Shown here in pieces: positions 18,177 through 27,186 of a stretch of 64,000 nt of DNA. A program made the translations under genes and the position numbers. The notes under the pieces were generated by a model that was given only the letters and a program-made list of their open reading frames with translations, was not told the DNA's origin and made no database searches. The stretch is from Flavobacteriales bacterium (GTDB lineage: Bacteria > Bacteroidota > Bacteroidia > JANQJC01). How positions within the stretch are numbered: the stretch's first letter is position 1; each line of letters opens with the position of its first letter. Location of the stretch: contig JANQJC010000105.1 of NCBI GenBank assembly GCA_028281825.1, forward strand, positions 1 through 64,000, read 5' to 3'.

Positions 18177-18913
18177 AGCCCTAAAACTTCTCTAAGCCTA
18201 CTATACCCAGATTTGCTAAGAGATACCCTTACCCCACTCTTGAGTAGCGCCACATGGCTGTCCTTACCCATGGGTTCAATGCGGGTGATTTGTGATAGCT
18301 GAACTATAAAGGAACGATGTACCCTCACAAAACCAGATGTGTAAAGTGTTTTTTCAAAATAAGCCATCGTTTTCTTTTTCAGGAACGTATTGTCAGCAGT
18401 ATGTATTTTTACATAATCGTCATACGCCTCAAAATAATGTATCTCCTGCACTGGTAATATACGAATGTTGCTCCCCTGCTTCACCACCACTCTCAAATGC
18501 TCTTCAGGTTGCTTAGCAACGCTCTCAATCAGTTCTTTTGTAACATTCTCATTACTCTCAGCCTTTTTCTCCATCCACTTTTGCATGGCTTTATCAAATC
18601 GTTCTTTGCTGAATGGTTTTAGCAAGTAATCCACTGTGTTGGCTTCAAAGGCCTTTAATGCGTACTCATCAAAAGCAGTTGTGAATATGATGTGAGGTGG
18701 CTCATCAATCAACTCCAACATTTCAAAGCCATTAATCTTAGGCATCTGTACATCCAGAAAAACGATATCTGGTTGATGCTCTGTAATGGCTTTTACACCC
18801 TCAAATCCATTACTACACTCTTCCAAGACTGTAACATCCTTGTAATCCCTCAAATAGTCTTTCACAATTGAAACTGCCAGGGGCTCGTCATCTATTATCA
18901 CTGCTTTTATCAT
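18173..18913 (-). CDS. LytTR-family response regulator
   Basis: 246 residues. Receiver domain 1-120: acidic pair D8/D9, phospho-acceptor D54 in VFLDVQMPK, Thr in IIFTTAFDEYA and Lys in DYLLKPF. LytTR DNA-binding domain ~145-246 (HYFEAYDDYVKIHT, GFVRVHRSFIVQL, LSKSGYSRLREVL). It overlaps the upstream histidine kinase by 4 bp, so the two form a LytS/LytR-type pair. LytTR proteins bind direct repeats one to two helical turns apart. Such a repeat (ACCGACTT-N13-ACCGACTT) lies at the head of this operon, so it probably regulates itself and the LiaF-like gene. Confidence 0.95.
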   Translation of the reverse strand: MIKAVIIDDEPLAVSIVKDYLRDYKDVTVLEECSNGFEGVKAITEHQPDIVFLDVQMPKINGFEMLELIDEPPHIIFTTAFDEYALKAFEANTVDYLLKPFSKERFDKAMQKWMEKKAESNENVTKELIESVAKQPEEHLRVVVKQGSNIRILPVQEIHYFEAYDDYVKIHTADNTFLKKKTMAYFEKTLYTSGFVRVHRSFIVQLSQITRIEPMGKDSHVALLKSGVRVSLSKSGYSRLREVLGL

Positions 18914-19953
18914 ACACTTTGTGGTATTTCAATTGTGGTGGTAAATATATTGTCACTGGCACTTGTATGCAAAAGGTCTGTTCTTCCAAATAACAAATGC
19001 AGGCGTCTTTTAATTGAGTCTAAACCAAAACCCGTTCCCTTTTTTGGGTGCGCAGTCTCAGGGTCAAAAGGGTTTTTAACTATCACAACTAGCATTTGCC
19101 CTTCAACTTTGGATAAGATATCAATGGTAATGGCATCAAGTGTATCATACAAGCCAAACTTAATTGCATTCTCAACTACTGGCTGCAACAGTAAAGGTGG
19201 TATCTTCATCTCTAAACTTGTAGCCTCGCTATTAATATTGGTATTCAATCGATGGCCAAATCTCACCTTTTCAATATCAAGATACAGCTTCAAATGATTC
19301 AATTCTTCTTGCAAGGTCACTGGTTTTTGCTCATCCTTTTTAAGTGTCCCCCTCAAAAAGTCTGATAACTGTTGTGTCATCCTTCTAGCCTCTTCAGGTT
19401 TGGATGATATCAAAGCATTGATTGAATTAAGGCTGTTGAACAAAAAGTGCGGCTGCAACTGTTGACGTAAGTTTACCAACTCAGCCTCTTTGGCCAGCTT
19501 TTCCATGTCAGCCTTTCTACTTCCTTCGGCTTGTTGTGTTTGCAGGTAATACCATATCCAACTCAACATTACAAACCAGCCCAATATCAATAATGAGATG
19601 GCGTACCTGACTGGTAATGACTCATTCAGGAATTCTATATATTCAGCATTACCCTCGTATATACTTGATAAAGCCCACCATGATATAAATACGCAAATGC
19701 CTGCCAGGGCAAAAGTCCAAAGGGTTAAGGTTAATGTACGCCCTTTGCCTGGCCTATAATACTTTAGCGTATTAGAAATAGCCAAACATTCAGCAGCCAA
19801 TAGTCCGTTGTTTATCAGGCTATCTATTGCCGATAAGCCATAACTAAACCCTACCGACCAAAGTATCATATTGTGTATACCACCAAGGGCGAGCCACCCT
19901 CCTATGTATACAAAAAGTGCGTTTTTATATTTAAATGGCCCCGTAAACACCAA
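18910..19953 (-). CDS. LytS-like sensor histidine kinase
   Basis: 347 residues. Four TM helices within 1-140 form a small sensor domain with almost no periplasmic loop. A short coiled coil follows, then the His_kinase domain with phospho-acceptor H169 in QQLQPHFLFNSLNSI. The ATP-binding domain shows the N box (PVVENAIKFGLYD) and a G box (KKGTGFGLDSIKRRL). The start is TTG at 19953 or GTG at 19950, directly after the DUF4288 stop; an ATG at residue 29 would cut the first helix. It signals to the overlapping LytTR regulator. The sensed stimulus is probably in the membrane, as suggested by the linked LiaF-like protein. Confidence 0.92.
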   Translation of the reverse strand: MVFTGPFKYKNALFVYIGGWLALGGIHNMILWSVGFSYGLSAIDSLINNGLLAAECLAISNTLKYYRPGKGRTLTLTLWTFALAGICVFISWWALSSIYEGNAEYIEFLNESLPVRYAISLLILGWFVMLSWIWYYLQTQQAEGSRKADMEKLAKEAELVNLRQQLQPHFLFNSLNSINALISSKPEEARRMTQQLSDFLRGTLKKDEQKPVTLQEELNHLKLYLDIEKVRFGHRLNTNINSEATSLEMKIPPLLLQPVVENAIKFGLYDTLDAITIDILSKVEGQMLVVIVKNPFDPETAHPKKGTGFGLDSIKRRLHLLFGRTDLLHTSASDNIFTTTIEIPQSV

Positions 19954-20313
19954 TCAATTGGTTAAAGAAGGTCGGTTGACAAGCATCTTCTGGATAGATG
20001 ATGATTTTTGCTTTATCGTATAGGTATAATTAGACGCTTCATCCATTTCCTTGATACCAGAATGCATCTCCATCCCATCAATAAAGTGTTTTACCTCCGT
20101 TAGCTCTGAAACATCAACAAATTTCCACTTTACGGTCTGTTTGTTGTTGTTCAAGAACTCATCTTCTTCATTTTTCCCAATTATTCTCGCTTTCTCAAAT
20201 GCCTTGCCATAGCTCTCTGCATTGATAAGCCTTAATTGTTCATCAAATTGTTGTGTGCCAGTATTACTTGATGTAACTATCTGGAACACTAGTTTTGTAA
20301 TATACCAGTTCAT
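19954..20313 (-). CDS. DUF4288 family protein
   Basis: 119 residues, small and soluble. It matches the DUF4288 layout: MNWYITKLVFQIV at the start, then QFDEQLRLINAESYGKAFEK (alpha helix), WKFVDVSELTEV and a C-terminal strand. DUF4288 proteins are usually found singly and have no known activity. Here the gene lies inside an envelope two-component operon: its stop codon directly abuts the kinase start, and the LiaF-like gene ends 36 bp upstream. Co-expression with the signalling pair is therefore likely; function is unknown. Confidence 0.75.
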   Translation of the reverse strand: MNWYITKLVFQIVTSSNTGTQQFDEQLRLINAESYGKAFEKARIIGKNEEDEFLNNNKQTVKWKFVDVSELTEVKHFIDGMEMHSGIKEMDEASNYTYTIKQKSSSIQKMLVNRPSLTN

Positions 20314-20349
20314 TATATGAGGTTTTGGTGGGATTTAATTTACTTAGGA

Positions 20350-21189
20350 TTAGAAACTCTTAATATCGATGCCTCCAAAAACAATACTACCTTTTACTAT
20401 CAATACTTTATCTGCTTCCATATCACCTTGGTGAGTGTGGCGATTATCTTCAATGCCTCCAAAAATGGCCACAATTTCAGATTTCACCTTCCAATTAGCC
20501 GGAACAACTAATTGTGAGCCTCCGAAAATGTGATTAATCTCCAACACCACTTCACCTTGTATATCAGATTGAGAGAGGTTTATATCTGCACCTCCAAACA
20601 CGCAAGTTATCTCACCACCCTTAAAGTTTTTTGAAATCACATTCTTTTTCACACTTCCGAAAATAGACACTGAATCAATGATATCCTCAGAACTTATATT
20701 GGCATTTTCATCAACATACTTGCCCCACTTTTCCTTTTGCCTGCTCTTCCACTCTTCTTTCCAATAGTGATGTTTCCGTTTACGCCTTCTCTTAGGCTTA
20801 AATATCATAAACATACCTACCAAAATGATTAGGCTGGGCCAGATATAAGGCTTTAGATTGATTTCAGGTAAGCTAAACTCCAACATAAAGGCACCACCAA
20901 TAATAATCATGACCAGCCAGCCCCAACCGCGAAAGGAATGCTTGACCCCCATAAACAAACCAATAACTACCAATAACATTTGCCAGGTAAATACCCATTC
21001 AGGAAAATAAACGCCTGCTTGCCTTGCCAACCAAACAGCACCAACACCTATTACCAATAAACCTGACAATACCCTACCTAAGCCACTCGTATGGTGTGGC
21101 TCACAAACATTCCTGCCACTAAGGCCATCACCCTCATGGGTATCCTTTGCTTGGTTTGTTTCTTCTGCGCCTTGACCTATTCTTTTCAT
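20350..21189 (-). CDS. LiaF-like membrane protein (LiaI/LiaF TM region plus DUF2154-type C-terminus)
   Basis: 279 residues. After a hydrophilic ~38-residue N-terminus come TM helices from ~40 to ~130 (SGLLVIGVGAVWLARQAGVYFP is the usual LiaI/LiaF first helix), a basic RRRKRKHH stretch, and a C-terminal parallel-beta domain with repeated 'IFGG/VFGGADI' units. The last is the signature of the LiaF 'cell wall-active antibiotics response' domain. In Firmicutes LiaF restrains the LiaSR two-component system; here the companion is a LytS/LytTR pair, so the inference is a membrane-stress modulator of that pair. It is the first gene of the operon, downstream of the LytTR-like direct repeat. Confidence 0.85.
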   Translation of the reverse strand: MKRIGQGAEETNQAKDTHEGDGLSGRNVCEPHHTSGLGRVLSGLLVIGVGAVWLARQAGVYFPEWVFTWQMLLVVIGLFMGVKHSFRGWGWLVMIIIGGAFMLEFSLPEINLKPYIWPSLIILVGMFMIFKPKRRRKRKHHYWKEEWKSRQKEKWGKYVDENANISSEDIIDSVSIFGSVKKNVISKNFKGGEITCVFGGADINLSQSDIQGEVVLEINHIFGGSQLVVPANWKVKSEIVAIFGGIEDNRHTHQGDMEADKVLIVKGSIVFGGIDIKSF

Positions 21190-21253
21190 TTCTCTTAAAT
21201 TTTAGACAAATGTATCCCGTCAATCATCCCTTAGCAAGGGTAATTAGGTAAGG

Positions 21254-21291
21254 CAAATATGAAAGTCGGTAAGTGGGGGTATGAAGTCGGT
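21254..21291 (-). promoter_or_regulatory. Candidate LytTR operator and promoter of the LiaF/LytSR operon
   Basis: The plus strand has AAGTCGGT at 21263-21270 and again at 21284-21291; read on the minus strand this is ACCGACTT-N13-ACCGACTT, a 21-bp period (two helical turns). The minus-strand -7-like box CATATTTG (21261-21254) follows directly. This repeat-spacer geometry is that of known LytTR operators such as E. coli BtsR/YehT (ACC-type octamers 13 bp apart). The first ORF on this strand begins at 21189. Confidence 0.6.
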
Positions 21292-21325
21292 AAACGAAGT
21301 TACCACCTACTCAACTTGAATCAAC

Positions 21326-21568
21326 TTAAGAAAGGTTAGCCTTTTTAACAGTAATAGGCCTGTCTTTTATCATCCTACCATCCAGGTTTTCTATGGCATT
21401 GTATGCATCCAGCTTCAACGGCATTTCAACAAACCCATATCCTCTAGAACGATGCGTATGGTTATCAGTAATTAATTTGACCGCTTTTACATCTCCAAAA
21501 GATGCAAACATTTCCTTCAGTTGGTTTTCTGTGATGGAATAGTCTACGTTGGCAACAAATAGTTTCAT
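21326..21568 (-). CDS. Single-RRM RNA-binding protein
   Basis: 80 residues: one RNA recognition motif with RNP2 (KLFVANVDY) at the start and RNP1 (RSRGYGFVEM) at ~45, joined by the standard alpha/beta spacing, and a short basic tail (TVKKANLS). Such glycine-poor single-RRM proteins resemble cyanobacterial and Bacteroidota cold-response RNA-binding proteins. The ATG at 21568 is chosen over an in-frame ATG at 21592 because AAGGAGGAG sits just upstream of it, an unusually strong ribosome binding site for this phylum; most neighbours lack one. Role: probably RNA chaperone or post-transcriptional control (inferred). Confidence 0.9.
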   Translation of the reverse strand: MKLFVANVDYSITENQLKEMFASFGDVKAVKLITDNHTHRSRGYGFVEMPLKLDAYNAIENLDGRMIKDRPITVKKANLS

Positions 21569-21860
21569 AGCTCCTCCTTCTTTGGTGTTCACTCAAAGTT
21601 AATGAAATATAAATATCATCAAAATGAATAACAAAAAGATTTCATTGAATATTGGGCCTAAGTTTGAAACAATTTAACATATAACACTAGTAAACTTTTA
21701 TTATTTTCAATCAAGGTTAAATAAATCAGGGCATCTCTTTACAAAAAGAGACTTAATTTCATTTATCCCCCTACTTATTAACAATTAGCTTAAAGTAATA
21801 CACACTTTTTGGAATTACCCTTGCTATATATCTATAATTGTTTTTTATAAAATTAAGACT

Positions 21861-23000
21861 ATGATTATTGGAGTTCCAAAAGAGATTAAGAATAATGAGA
21901 ACCGTGTGGCACTCACGCCTGCGGGCACCAATGAATTTAATAAGCAAGGGCATTCAGTTGTTGTAGAGACTAGCGCTGGCTTTGCAAGCGGCTTTACCGA
22001 TGCTGACTATATTAATGCTGGTGCTGAAATACTTGATACAGCTGAAGCTGTTTGGGCAAAGGCTGATATGATTATGAAAGTAAAGGAGCCTATAGAGCCT
22101 GAATACAAACTAGCCAGACATGGACAGTTGATATTCACCTATTTCCATTTTGCTTCAAGTGAAGTGCTCACTAAGGCAATGATTGAAAGCGGTGCCACAT
22201 GTCTCGCCTACGAAACCGTAGAGACGCAAGATAGAGCGCTTCCGCTTTTGATACCGATGTCTGAAGTGGCTGGCAGGATGGCTATACAACAAGGGGCTCG
22301 CCACCTAGAAAAACCGGTAAAAGGTCGTGGAGTGCTGTTAGGTGGTGTACCTGGTGTGCCACCTGGCAAAGTATTGATATTGGGTGCTGGTATCGTGGGC
22401 GTTCAGGCTGCCAAGATGGCTGCAGGGCTTGGAGCGCATGTAACCATACTGGATATCGATTTACAAAGGCTGCGCTATGTGAACGATGTCCTGCCTCTGC
22501 ATGTAATGACGATGTACTCAAGTGAGTATAACATCCGTAAACTGATAAAAACACATGACCTGATAGTAGGTGCTGTATTGATACCCGGCGCCAAAGCCCC
22601 CAAACTAATCACCAAAGACATGTTGAAAGACATGCGCCCTGGAACAGTACTGGTTGACGTTGCCGTTGACCAGGGTGGCTGCGTTGAAACGTGCAAACCA
22701 ACTACCCATGAAAACCCCACCTATATTATTGATGATGTAGTGCATTACTGTGTAGCTAACATGCCTGGTGCAGTGCCTTACACATCTACCGTGGCACTTA
22801 CTAACTGCACCCTGCCCTATGCATTGAAACTAGCCAAAGGATGGCAAAAGGCTTGCACTGAAAATGAAGACCTGAAGAAAGGTTTAAATATCATCGATGG
22901 AAAGATTGTATACAAAGGCGTAGCTGAAGCCTTTGATATGGAATATCATAATGTGGAGCAATTCTTAAATACATCTTCAGAAGCGGCAGTTCTACAATAA
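21861..23000 (+). CDS. ald: Alanine dehydrogenase
   Basis: 379 residues, typical for Ald. It catalyses reversible NAD-linked deamination of L-alanine to pyruvate and ammonia. Visible sites: the N-terminal IGVPKEIKNNENRVALTP signature (Arg15 region), the catalytic Lys in MIMKVKEP, the catalytic His in FTYFHFAS, the NAD motif LGAGIVGVQAAKMAAGLGAHV, and VDVAVDQGGC with the catalytic Asp. The C-terminal NMPGAVPYTSTVALTN is conserved with the transhydrogenase alpha subunit, but the length and lack of a TM tail fit Ald. It heads a possible operon with the glycosylase (24-bp gap). Confidence 0.93.
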   Translation: MIIGVPKEIKNNENRVALTPAGTNEFNKQGHSVVVETSAGFASGFTDADYINAGAEILDTAEAVWAKADMIMKVKEPIEPEYKLARHGQLIFTYFHFASSEVLTKAMIESGATCLAYETVETQDRALPLLIPMSEVAGRMAIQQGARHLEKPVKGRGVLLGGVPGVPPGKVLILGAGIVGVQAAKMAAGLGAHVTILDIDLQRLRYVNDVLPLHVMTMYSSEYNIRKLIKTHDLIVGAVLIPGAKAPKLITKDMLKDMRPGTVLVDVAVDQGGCVETCKPTTHENPTYIIDDVVHYCVANMPGAVPYTSTVALTNCTLPYALKLAKGWQKACTENEDLKKGLNIIDGKIVYKGVAEAFDMEYHNVEQFLNTSSEAAVLQ

Positions 23001-23024
23001 AATTGAGAGTTGTAGTTTTGTTGA

Positions 23025-23606
23025 ATGTCCAAACTATCTCGAGACTTTTACCTGCGCAATGATGTTGTTCAGATAAGCAAAGACTTACTGGGAAAGTACT
23101 TATTCACCTTTGTTGATGGAAAACTAACAGCTGGTATTATTAGTGAAACAGAAGCTTATGCTGGTGTAGTGGACAAGGCCAGCCATGCATATGGCAATAG
23201 AAGAACTGCCAGAACGGAAACTATGTTTGCACAAGGAGGCACAAGTTATGTGTACTTATGTTACGGCATCCATTCCCTGTTTAATGTAGTAACTAACGAG
23301 CAGGACATCCCCCATGCTGTATTAATACGTGCAATAAAACCAATCAAAGGCATCGAAACCATATTAGAACGCAGAAAGTCTGATAAAATCAAGAAAGAAC
23401 TGACTGTCGGTCCAGGTAAGGTTAGCATGGCATTAGGCATTCATTTTAAGAAGCACAACAACCTAGATTTAATAGGCAATCAAATTTGGATTGAGGATAA
23501 GGGTATTAAGGTAAACCCAAACGACGTGATTATTGGCCCACGCGTTGGTGTCGACTACGCAGGTGAAGACGCCTTGCTCCCCTATCGTTTCAGGATATTT
23601 ATTTAA
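23025..23606 (+). CDS. DNA-3-methyladenine glycosylase, AAG/MPG family
   Basis: 193 residues, the usual length of bacterial MPG proteins. It removes alkylated and deaminated purines to begin base-excision repair. The active-site Glu lies in ISETEAYAGVVDKASHAYG (general base, as in human AAG Glu125), followed by RTETMFAQGGTSYVYLCYGIH, in which the Tyr residues belong to the lesion pocket, then RAIKPIKG and GPGKVSMALGI. Start is ATG at 23025. It lies between ald and a MATE transporter with 24-bp gaps on each side. Confidence 0.93.
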   Translation: MSKLSRDFYLRNDVVQISKDLLGKYLFTFVDGKLTAGIISETEAYAGVVDKASHAYGNRRTARTETMFAQGGTSYVYLCYGIHSLFNVVTNEQDIPHAVLIRAIKPIKGIETILERRKSDKIKKELTVGPGKVSMALGIHFKKHNNLDLIGNQIWIEDKGIKVNPNDVIIGPRVGVDYAGEDALLPYRFRIFI

Positions 23607-23630
23607 TGTGTATGTTACCTTTGCGCGCTC

Positions 23631-24968
23631 GTGCAAAAGGAACTGACATATAAACACATTTGGAAAGTAGCGTATCCATTGATATTGGGCGGCATGGCCC
23701 AAACCTTCATCAATGTGTTGGATGTAGCCTTTCTGGGGCGGGTTGATGAAACTGCATTAGCTGCTTCGGCCATAGCAACCATGTTCTTTGTAGTGCTATT
23801 TGTACCAGGTCTTGGTTTTAGTATTGGCACACAAATATTGATTGCCCGCTATCATGGTGAAGGCAAACACCCTCAAATAGGCAAGGTATTCAACCACACA
23901 CTTTATTTTATCCAGATACTTGCTTTGGGTCTATTTATTATGGGCAAATACTGGGTAAGGGAAATTCTAGAGCCGATGGTACAGTCTGAAGTGATACTGG
24001 AAGAAGCCATTAAGTATTTGAATTATCGTTCATGGGGTTTCTTTCTTGGTTTTGCAGCAACAGTCTTTAGGGCTTTTTATGCTGGCATTGCCGACACTAA
24101 AGTAATTTCTTATGCCACTATATTGATGGCAATAACCAATTATGTATTTAATGACATACTTATTTTTGGTAAGCTAGGTATGCCCGCAATGGGCATTGAA
24201 GGAGCTGCCATTGCTTCCATCATTACTGAAGTTGTTGCTGTATTATTCTATGTTGTTTTTACCGGGATGCGTCATAATAAGTACAGCAGCTTTAGATTAT
24301 TGCCCTTCCCTAAACTTGACATTGAGGAGTATGTGAAGGTAATGAGGATATCTACCCCAATCATGCTTCAATACCTTGTTTCCTTAGCAGTTTGGTTTGT
24401 GTTCTTCCTAATCATAGAGCGCATGGGACAGACTGAGTTGGCTATCTCTAATGTGATACGCAGTATTTATATGATACTTATGATACCACTGATGGGTTTT
24501 GGTTCTGCCACCAATACTTTAGTAAGTAACTTGATTGGGCAAGGAAAACACCACTTAGTGATGCAGCTAATTGGTAGAACTGTGGTCCTTAGTTTTATCG
24601 CCTCATTAGCATTTGTATGCCTTAATCTTATTGTACCAAGTTTTGGCCTGTCAGTATTCACTGACCAAAAACCAATCATTGAAGCAGCTATACCTATATT
24701 ATATGTAGTATCTGGTTCGATACTCGTTTTTGCAGTTGCCTTAATATTAGTATCTGGCGTTTCAGGTACTGGAAATACCTTAATGACTTTTGTGCTTGAG
24801 TGTATTACACTAGGTATATATCTGGGCGCAACCTATCTTATGGCTATTGAGTGGAAAGCATCCCTAACATGGGTTTGGGCTTGTGAGTTTGTATATTTTG
24901 CAAGTATGGGATTAGGAGCTTACCTATATTTGAGGTTTGGTAATTGGAGAAACTTTCAATTGAAGTAA
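23631..24968 (+). CDS. MATE-family multidrug/cation efflux transporter
   Basis: 445 residues, with twelve hydrophobic helices in two homologous halves. The first half begins KVAYPLILGGMAQTFINVLDVAFLGRV, the standard MATE opening with the Asp of helix 1, followed by DETALAASAIA. The second half begins with ISTPIMLQYLVSLAVWFVFF. It exports drugs or metabolites in exchange for Na+ or H+; in an organism with Na+-NQR a sodium-coupled mode is plausible but unproven. The start is GTG at 23631. A TACCTTTG box at 23616-23623 is close enough that the transcript may be nearly leaderless. Confidence 0.9.
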   Translation: MQKELTYKHIWKVAYPLILGGMAQTFINVLDVAFLGRVDETALAASAIATMFFVVLFVPGLGFSIGTQILIARYHGEGKHPQIGKVFNHTLYFIQILALGLFIMGKYWVREILEPMVQSEVILEEAIKYLNYRSWGFFLGFAATVFRAFYAGIADTKVISYATILMAITNYVFNDILIFGKLGMPAMGIEGAAIASIITEVVAVLFYVVFTGMRHNKYSSFRLLPFPKLDIEEYVKVMRISTPIMLQYLVSLAVWFVFFLIIERMGQTELAISNVIRSIYMILMIPLMGFGSATNTLVSNLIGQGKHHLVMQLIGRTVVLSFIASLAFVCLNLIVPSFGLSVFTDQKPIIEAAIPILYVVSGSILVFAVALILVSGVSGTGNTLMTFVLECITLGIYLGATYLMAIEWKASLTWVWACEFVYFASMGLGAYLYLRFGNWRNFQLK

Positions 24969-24974
24969 AAAATT

Positions 24975-25925
24975 ATGAGAATAGTATTTATGGGCACCCC
25001 AGACTTTGCGGTGCGCTCATTGAACATATTGGTTGAGAATGGGTATGAGATTATTGGTGTCATCACTGCACCAGATAGGCCAGCTGGTCGTGGGCAAGAA
25101 CTGAGAAAGTCACCTGTTAAAGCATATGCAGAAGAAAATGGGTTGAAAGTACTACAGCCTAGCAACCTAAAAGATGAAGGTTTTGTAAATGATTTAAAGG
25201 CATTACAACCCGACTTGCAAGTGGTGGTTGCTTTCCGCATGTTGCCTGAGGTAGTTTGGCAAATACCAACTAAAGGCACATTCAACCTGCACGCTTCCCT
25301 CCTACCTCAATATCGAGGAGCGGCACCCATCAACTGGGCTATTATCAATGGTGAAGAAGAAACTGGCGTCACCACTTTTTTTATTGACAAGGAAATAGAC
25401 ACGGGTAAAGTGATATTTCAGGAAAAGGTTCCTATATCTAATAATGACAACGCAGGAATACTACACGACAGATTGATGGAAATTGGAGCAAGGCTGGTAT
25501 TAAAAACTGTTCAGGCTATTGAAAAGAACCAGTATGAAACTATCGCCCAGTCAGATATGATGGAACAGCACCTAAAGCCTGCCCCAAAAATTTTCAAGGA
25601 TGATTGTAAAATAGATTGGAACAAACCAGTAGATGATGTTTACAACTTTATTAGAGGAATGAGTCCTTACCCTGCGGCTTTTACTACTTTACTATCACCC
25701 CAAGGAAAGGAGTATATATTAAAGGTGTACAATACCACGAAAGAGTTGGATGAAGTAGGACAAACTCCAGGAATGGTTGAAAGTGATGACAAGAGCTACC
25801 TTAAAGTATCTGCACCTGATGGGTATATTTCAATCAATGAATTGCAGTTGGCGGGCAAAAAGAGGATGAAAACAGAGGATTTTTTACGTGGATTTAATGT
25901 TTCACAAGGTTGGAAATGCGTATAA
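24975..25925 (+). CDS. fmt: Methionyl-tRNA formyltransferase
   Basis: 316 residues, full length. It formylates Met-tRNAfMet using 10-formyl-THF. N-terminal MRIVFMGTPDFAVRSLNIL is the family start; the catalytic Asn/His/Asp set appears in GTFNLHASLLPQYRGAAPINWA and in ITTFFID-like sequence (VTTFFIDKEIDTGKV). The C-terminal OB-like tRNA-binding domain begins near 205 (CKIDWNKPVDDVYNFIRGMSPYPAAF). The gap to the MATE gene is six bases. No def gene is adjacent, unlike in many bacteria. Confidence 0.95.
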   Translation: MRIVFMGTPDFAVRSLNILVENGYEIIGVITAPDRPAGRGQELRKSPVKAYAEENGLKVLQPSNLKDEGFVNDLKALQPDLQVVVAFRMLPEVVWQIPTKGTFNLHASLLPQYRGAAPINWAIINGEEETGVTTFFIDKEIDTGKVIFQEKVPISNNDNAGILHDRLMEIGARLVLKTVQAIEKNQYETIAQSDMMEQHLKPAPKIFKDDCKIDWNKPVDDVYNFIRGMSPYPAAFTTLLSPQGKEYILKVYNTTKELDEVGQTPGMVESDDKSYLKVSAPDGYISINELQLAGKKRMKTEDFLRGFNVSQGWKCV

Positions 25926-26065
25926 GCTACCCTTAAAATGGGAATAAAACTGCGAGATTTACGTAGATAAATTGGCTGAAAAGCGCTCTAAATAAGGGAT
26001 TCAGCGAACAGTTATTAACAAAAATCGCGATTTATCAACAATTTCAGCGATTTTTCTCCATATCT

Positions 26066-26096
26066 CTTGCTGCGCATGGTATTTCCTCTAATTTTG
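26066..26096 (+). promoter_or_regulatory. Bacteroidota promoter of the HU gene
   Basis: CTTG (26066-26069), a 19-nt spacer and TAATTTTG (26089-26096) match TTTG-N19-TAnnTTTG, with an AT-rich ~50-nt leader before the ATG at 26150. The rest of the 224-bp fmt-HU gap shows no gene. Confidence 0.65.
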
Positions 26097-26149
26097 TCCA
26101 TGCATCAAGATAATTGCTAATTGTTTAACCTTTAAAAAATCAATTTCTT

Positions 26150-26422
26150 ATGAACAAAGCAGAATTGATCGAAGCTATCGCTTCAAACGCAAAATTGTCA
26201 AAAGCAGATGCTAAAAGAGCACTAGACGCTTTTGTAGACACTACAACTAAAGCCTTGAAAAAAGGTGATAGAGTAGCGTTAGTAGGTTTTGGTTCTTTCT
26301 CAGTTTCTAAAAGAGCTGCTAGAAAGGGAAGAAACCCACAAACCGGTAAAGAAATCAAAATCCCAGCTAAAAAAGTTGTAAGATTTAAAGCTGGTGCTGA
26401 ACTTGCTGGTAAAGTAAACTAA
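26150..26422 (+). CDS. hup: HU-family DNA-binding protein
   Basis: 90 residues, the exact length of HU/IHF subunits. [22 protein letters not shown] is the dimerisation helix pair and [21 protein letters not shown] is the DNA-binding signature leading to the beta arm with its intercalating Pro. It ends in [14 protein letters not shown]. It bends and compacts DNA as a dimer. It has its own promoter and a clear intrinsic terminator 25 bp after the stop, so it is transcribed alone. Confidence 0.96.
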   Translation: MNKAELIEAIASNAKLSKADAKRALDAFVDTTTKALKKGDRVALVGFGSFSVSKRAARKGRNPQTGKEIKIPAKKVVRFKAGAELAGKVN

Positions 26423-26447
26423 TCAGTAAGTTTACCAAAATGAGAAG

Positions 26448-26475
26448 GCCTTCCTGTTTCAGGAGGGCTTTTTTA
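26448..26475 (+). terminator. Intrinsic terminator after hup
   Basis: Stem GCCTTCCTG (26448-26456), loop TTT, CAGGAGGGC (26460-26468) with one G-U pair, then six T's. Confidence 0.85.
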
Positions 26476-26508
26476 TTATCTTCAACTCACCTCTTTTAAT
26501 GCTTTCTT

Positions 26509-27186
26509 ATGAACCGTGAAGAACAAAAGGCTTTTCTCACACACCTTTACCAATACGTTTCTGAGAACAAGAAGCAAAAATTTGATGCTGTTCTTCAAAA
26601 TCGAACACGGTACATCACTGTTGCCATTGAAGACGTTTATCAACCACATAATGCAAGCGCAGTAATCCGCTCTTGTGATGCTTTCGGCATACAGGATATC
26701 CATATTGTCGAGAACAGAAATGTATACGAGATAAATCCGCAGGTAGCCTTAGGCACCTCAAAGTGGGTAGATTTATACAGATATAATGAGAAGGAGAACA
26801 ACACGATGGCTTGCGTAAACCATTTAAAAAGCGAGGGTTATAAAGTAATAGCCACTACCCCGCATAAGGATGACTGTACCATTCAGGAACTAGACTTAAG
26901 TCAAAAGACTGCTTTGCTTTTTGGCACAGAAAAAGAAGGGTTATCTGACATAGCCCTGGAAAATGCGGACGGCTATGTTAAAATACCCATGCATGGTTTC
27001 GTTGAAAGCCTTAATATATCTGTGTGTGCTGCTATATGTTTGCAAAATGTCAGTGAGCGCTTGCGAAGTTCAGAAATTGATTGGCAACTTACTGAAACCG
27101 AGATACTGGACATAAAGCTGAGATGGGCAAAAAAAGTAGTGAAGAACAGCGAGATGCACGAGAAGGAATTCCTTTCGTCGAAATAA
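26509..27186 (+). CDS. SpoU/TrmH-family RNA 2'-O-methyltransferase
   Basis: 225 residues. The SPOUT knot motifs are complete: motif 1 in YQPHNASAVIRSCDAFG (with the catalytic-region Arg), motif 2 in LLFGTEKEGLSDIAL and motif 3 in IPMHGFVESLNISVCAAICL. This fits TrmH, which methylates G18 of tRNA; the N-terminal extension is short, as in TrmH, and lacks the L30e-like domain of RlmB. The C-terminal helix (WQLTETEILDIKLRWAKKVV) also resembles TrmH. Substrate assignment to tRNA is inferred from length and layout. Confidence 0.87.
   Translation: MNREEQKAFLTHLYQYVSENKKQKFDAVLQNRTRYITVAIEDVYQPHNASAVIRSCDAFGIQDIHIVENRNVYEINPQVALGTSKWVDLYRYNEKENNTMACVNHLKSEGYKVIATTPHKDDCTIQELDLSQKTALLFGTEKEGLSDIALENADGYVKIPMHGFVESLNISVCAAICLQNVSERLRSSEIDWQLTETEILDIKLRWAKKVVKNSEMHEKEFLSSK

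Noticed and set aside
21734-21751. TCTCTTT/AAAGAGA hairpin upstream of ald
   Set aside because: The stem is short and A/T-rich with no T-run on the relevant strand, and the neighbouring genes diverge, so it is not a terminator; no riboswitch features were seen.
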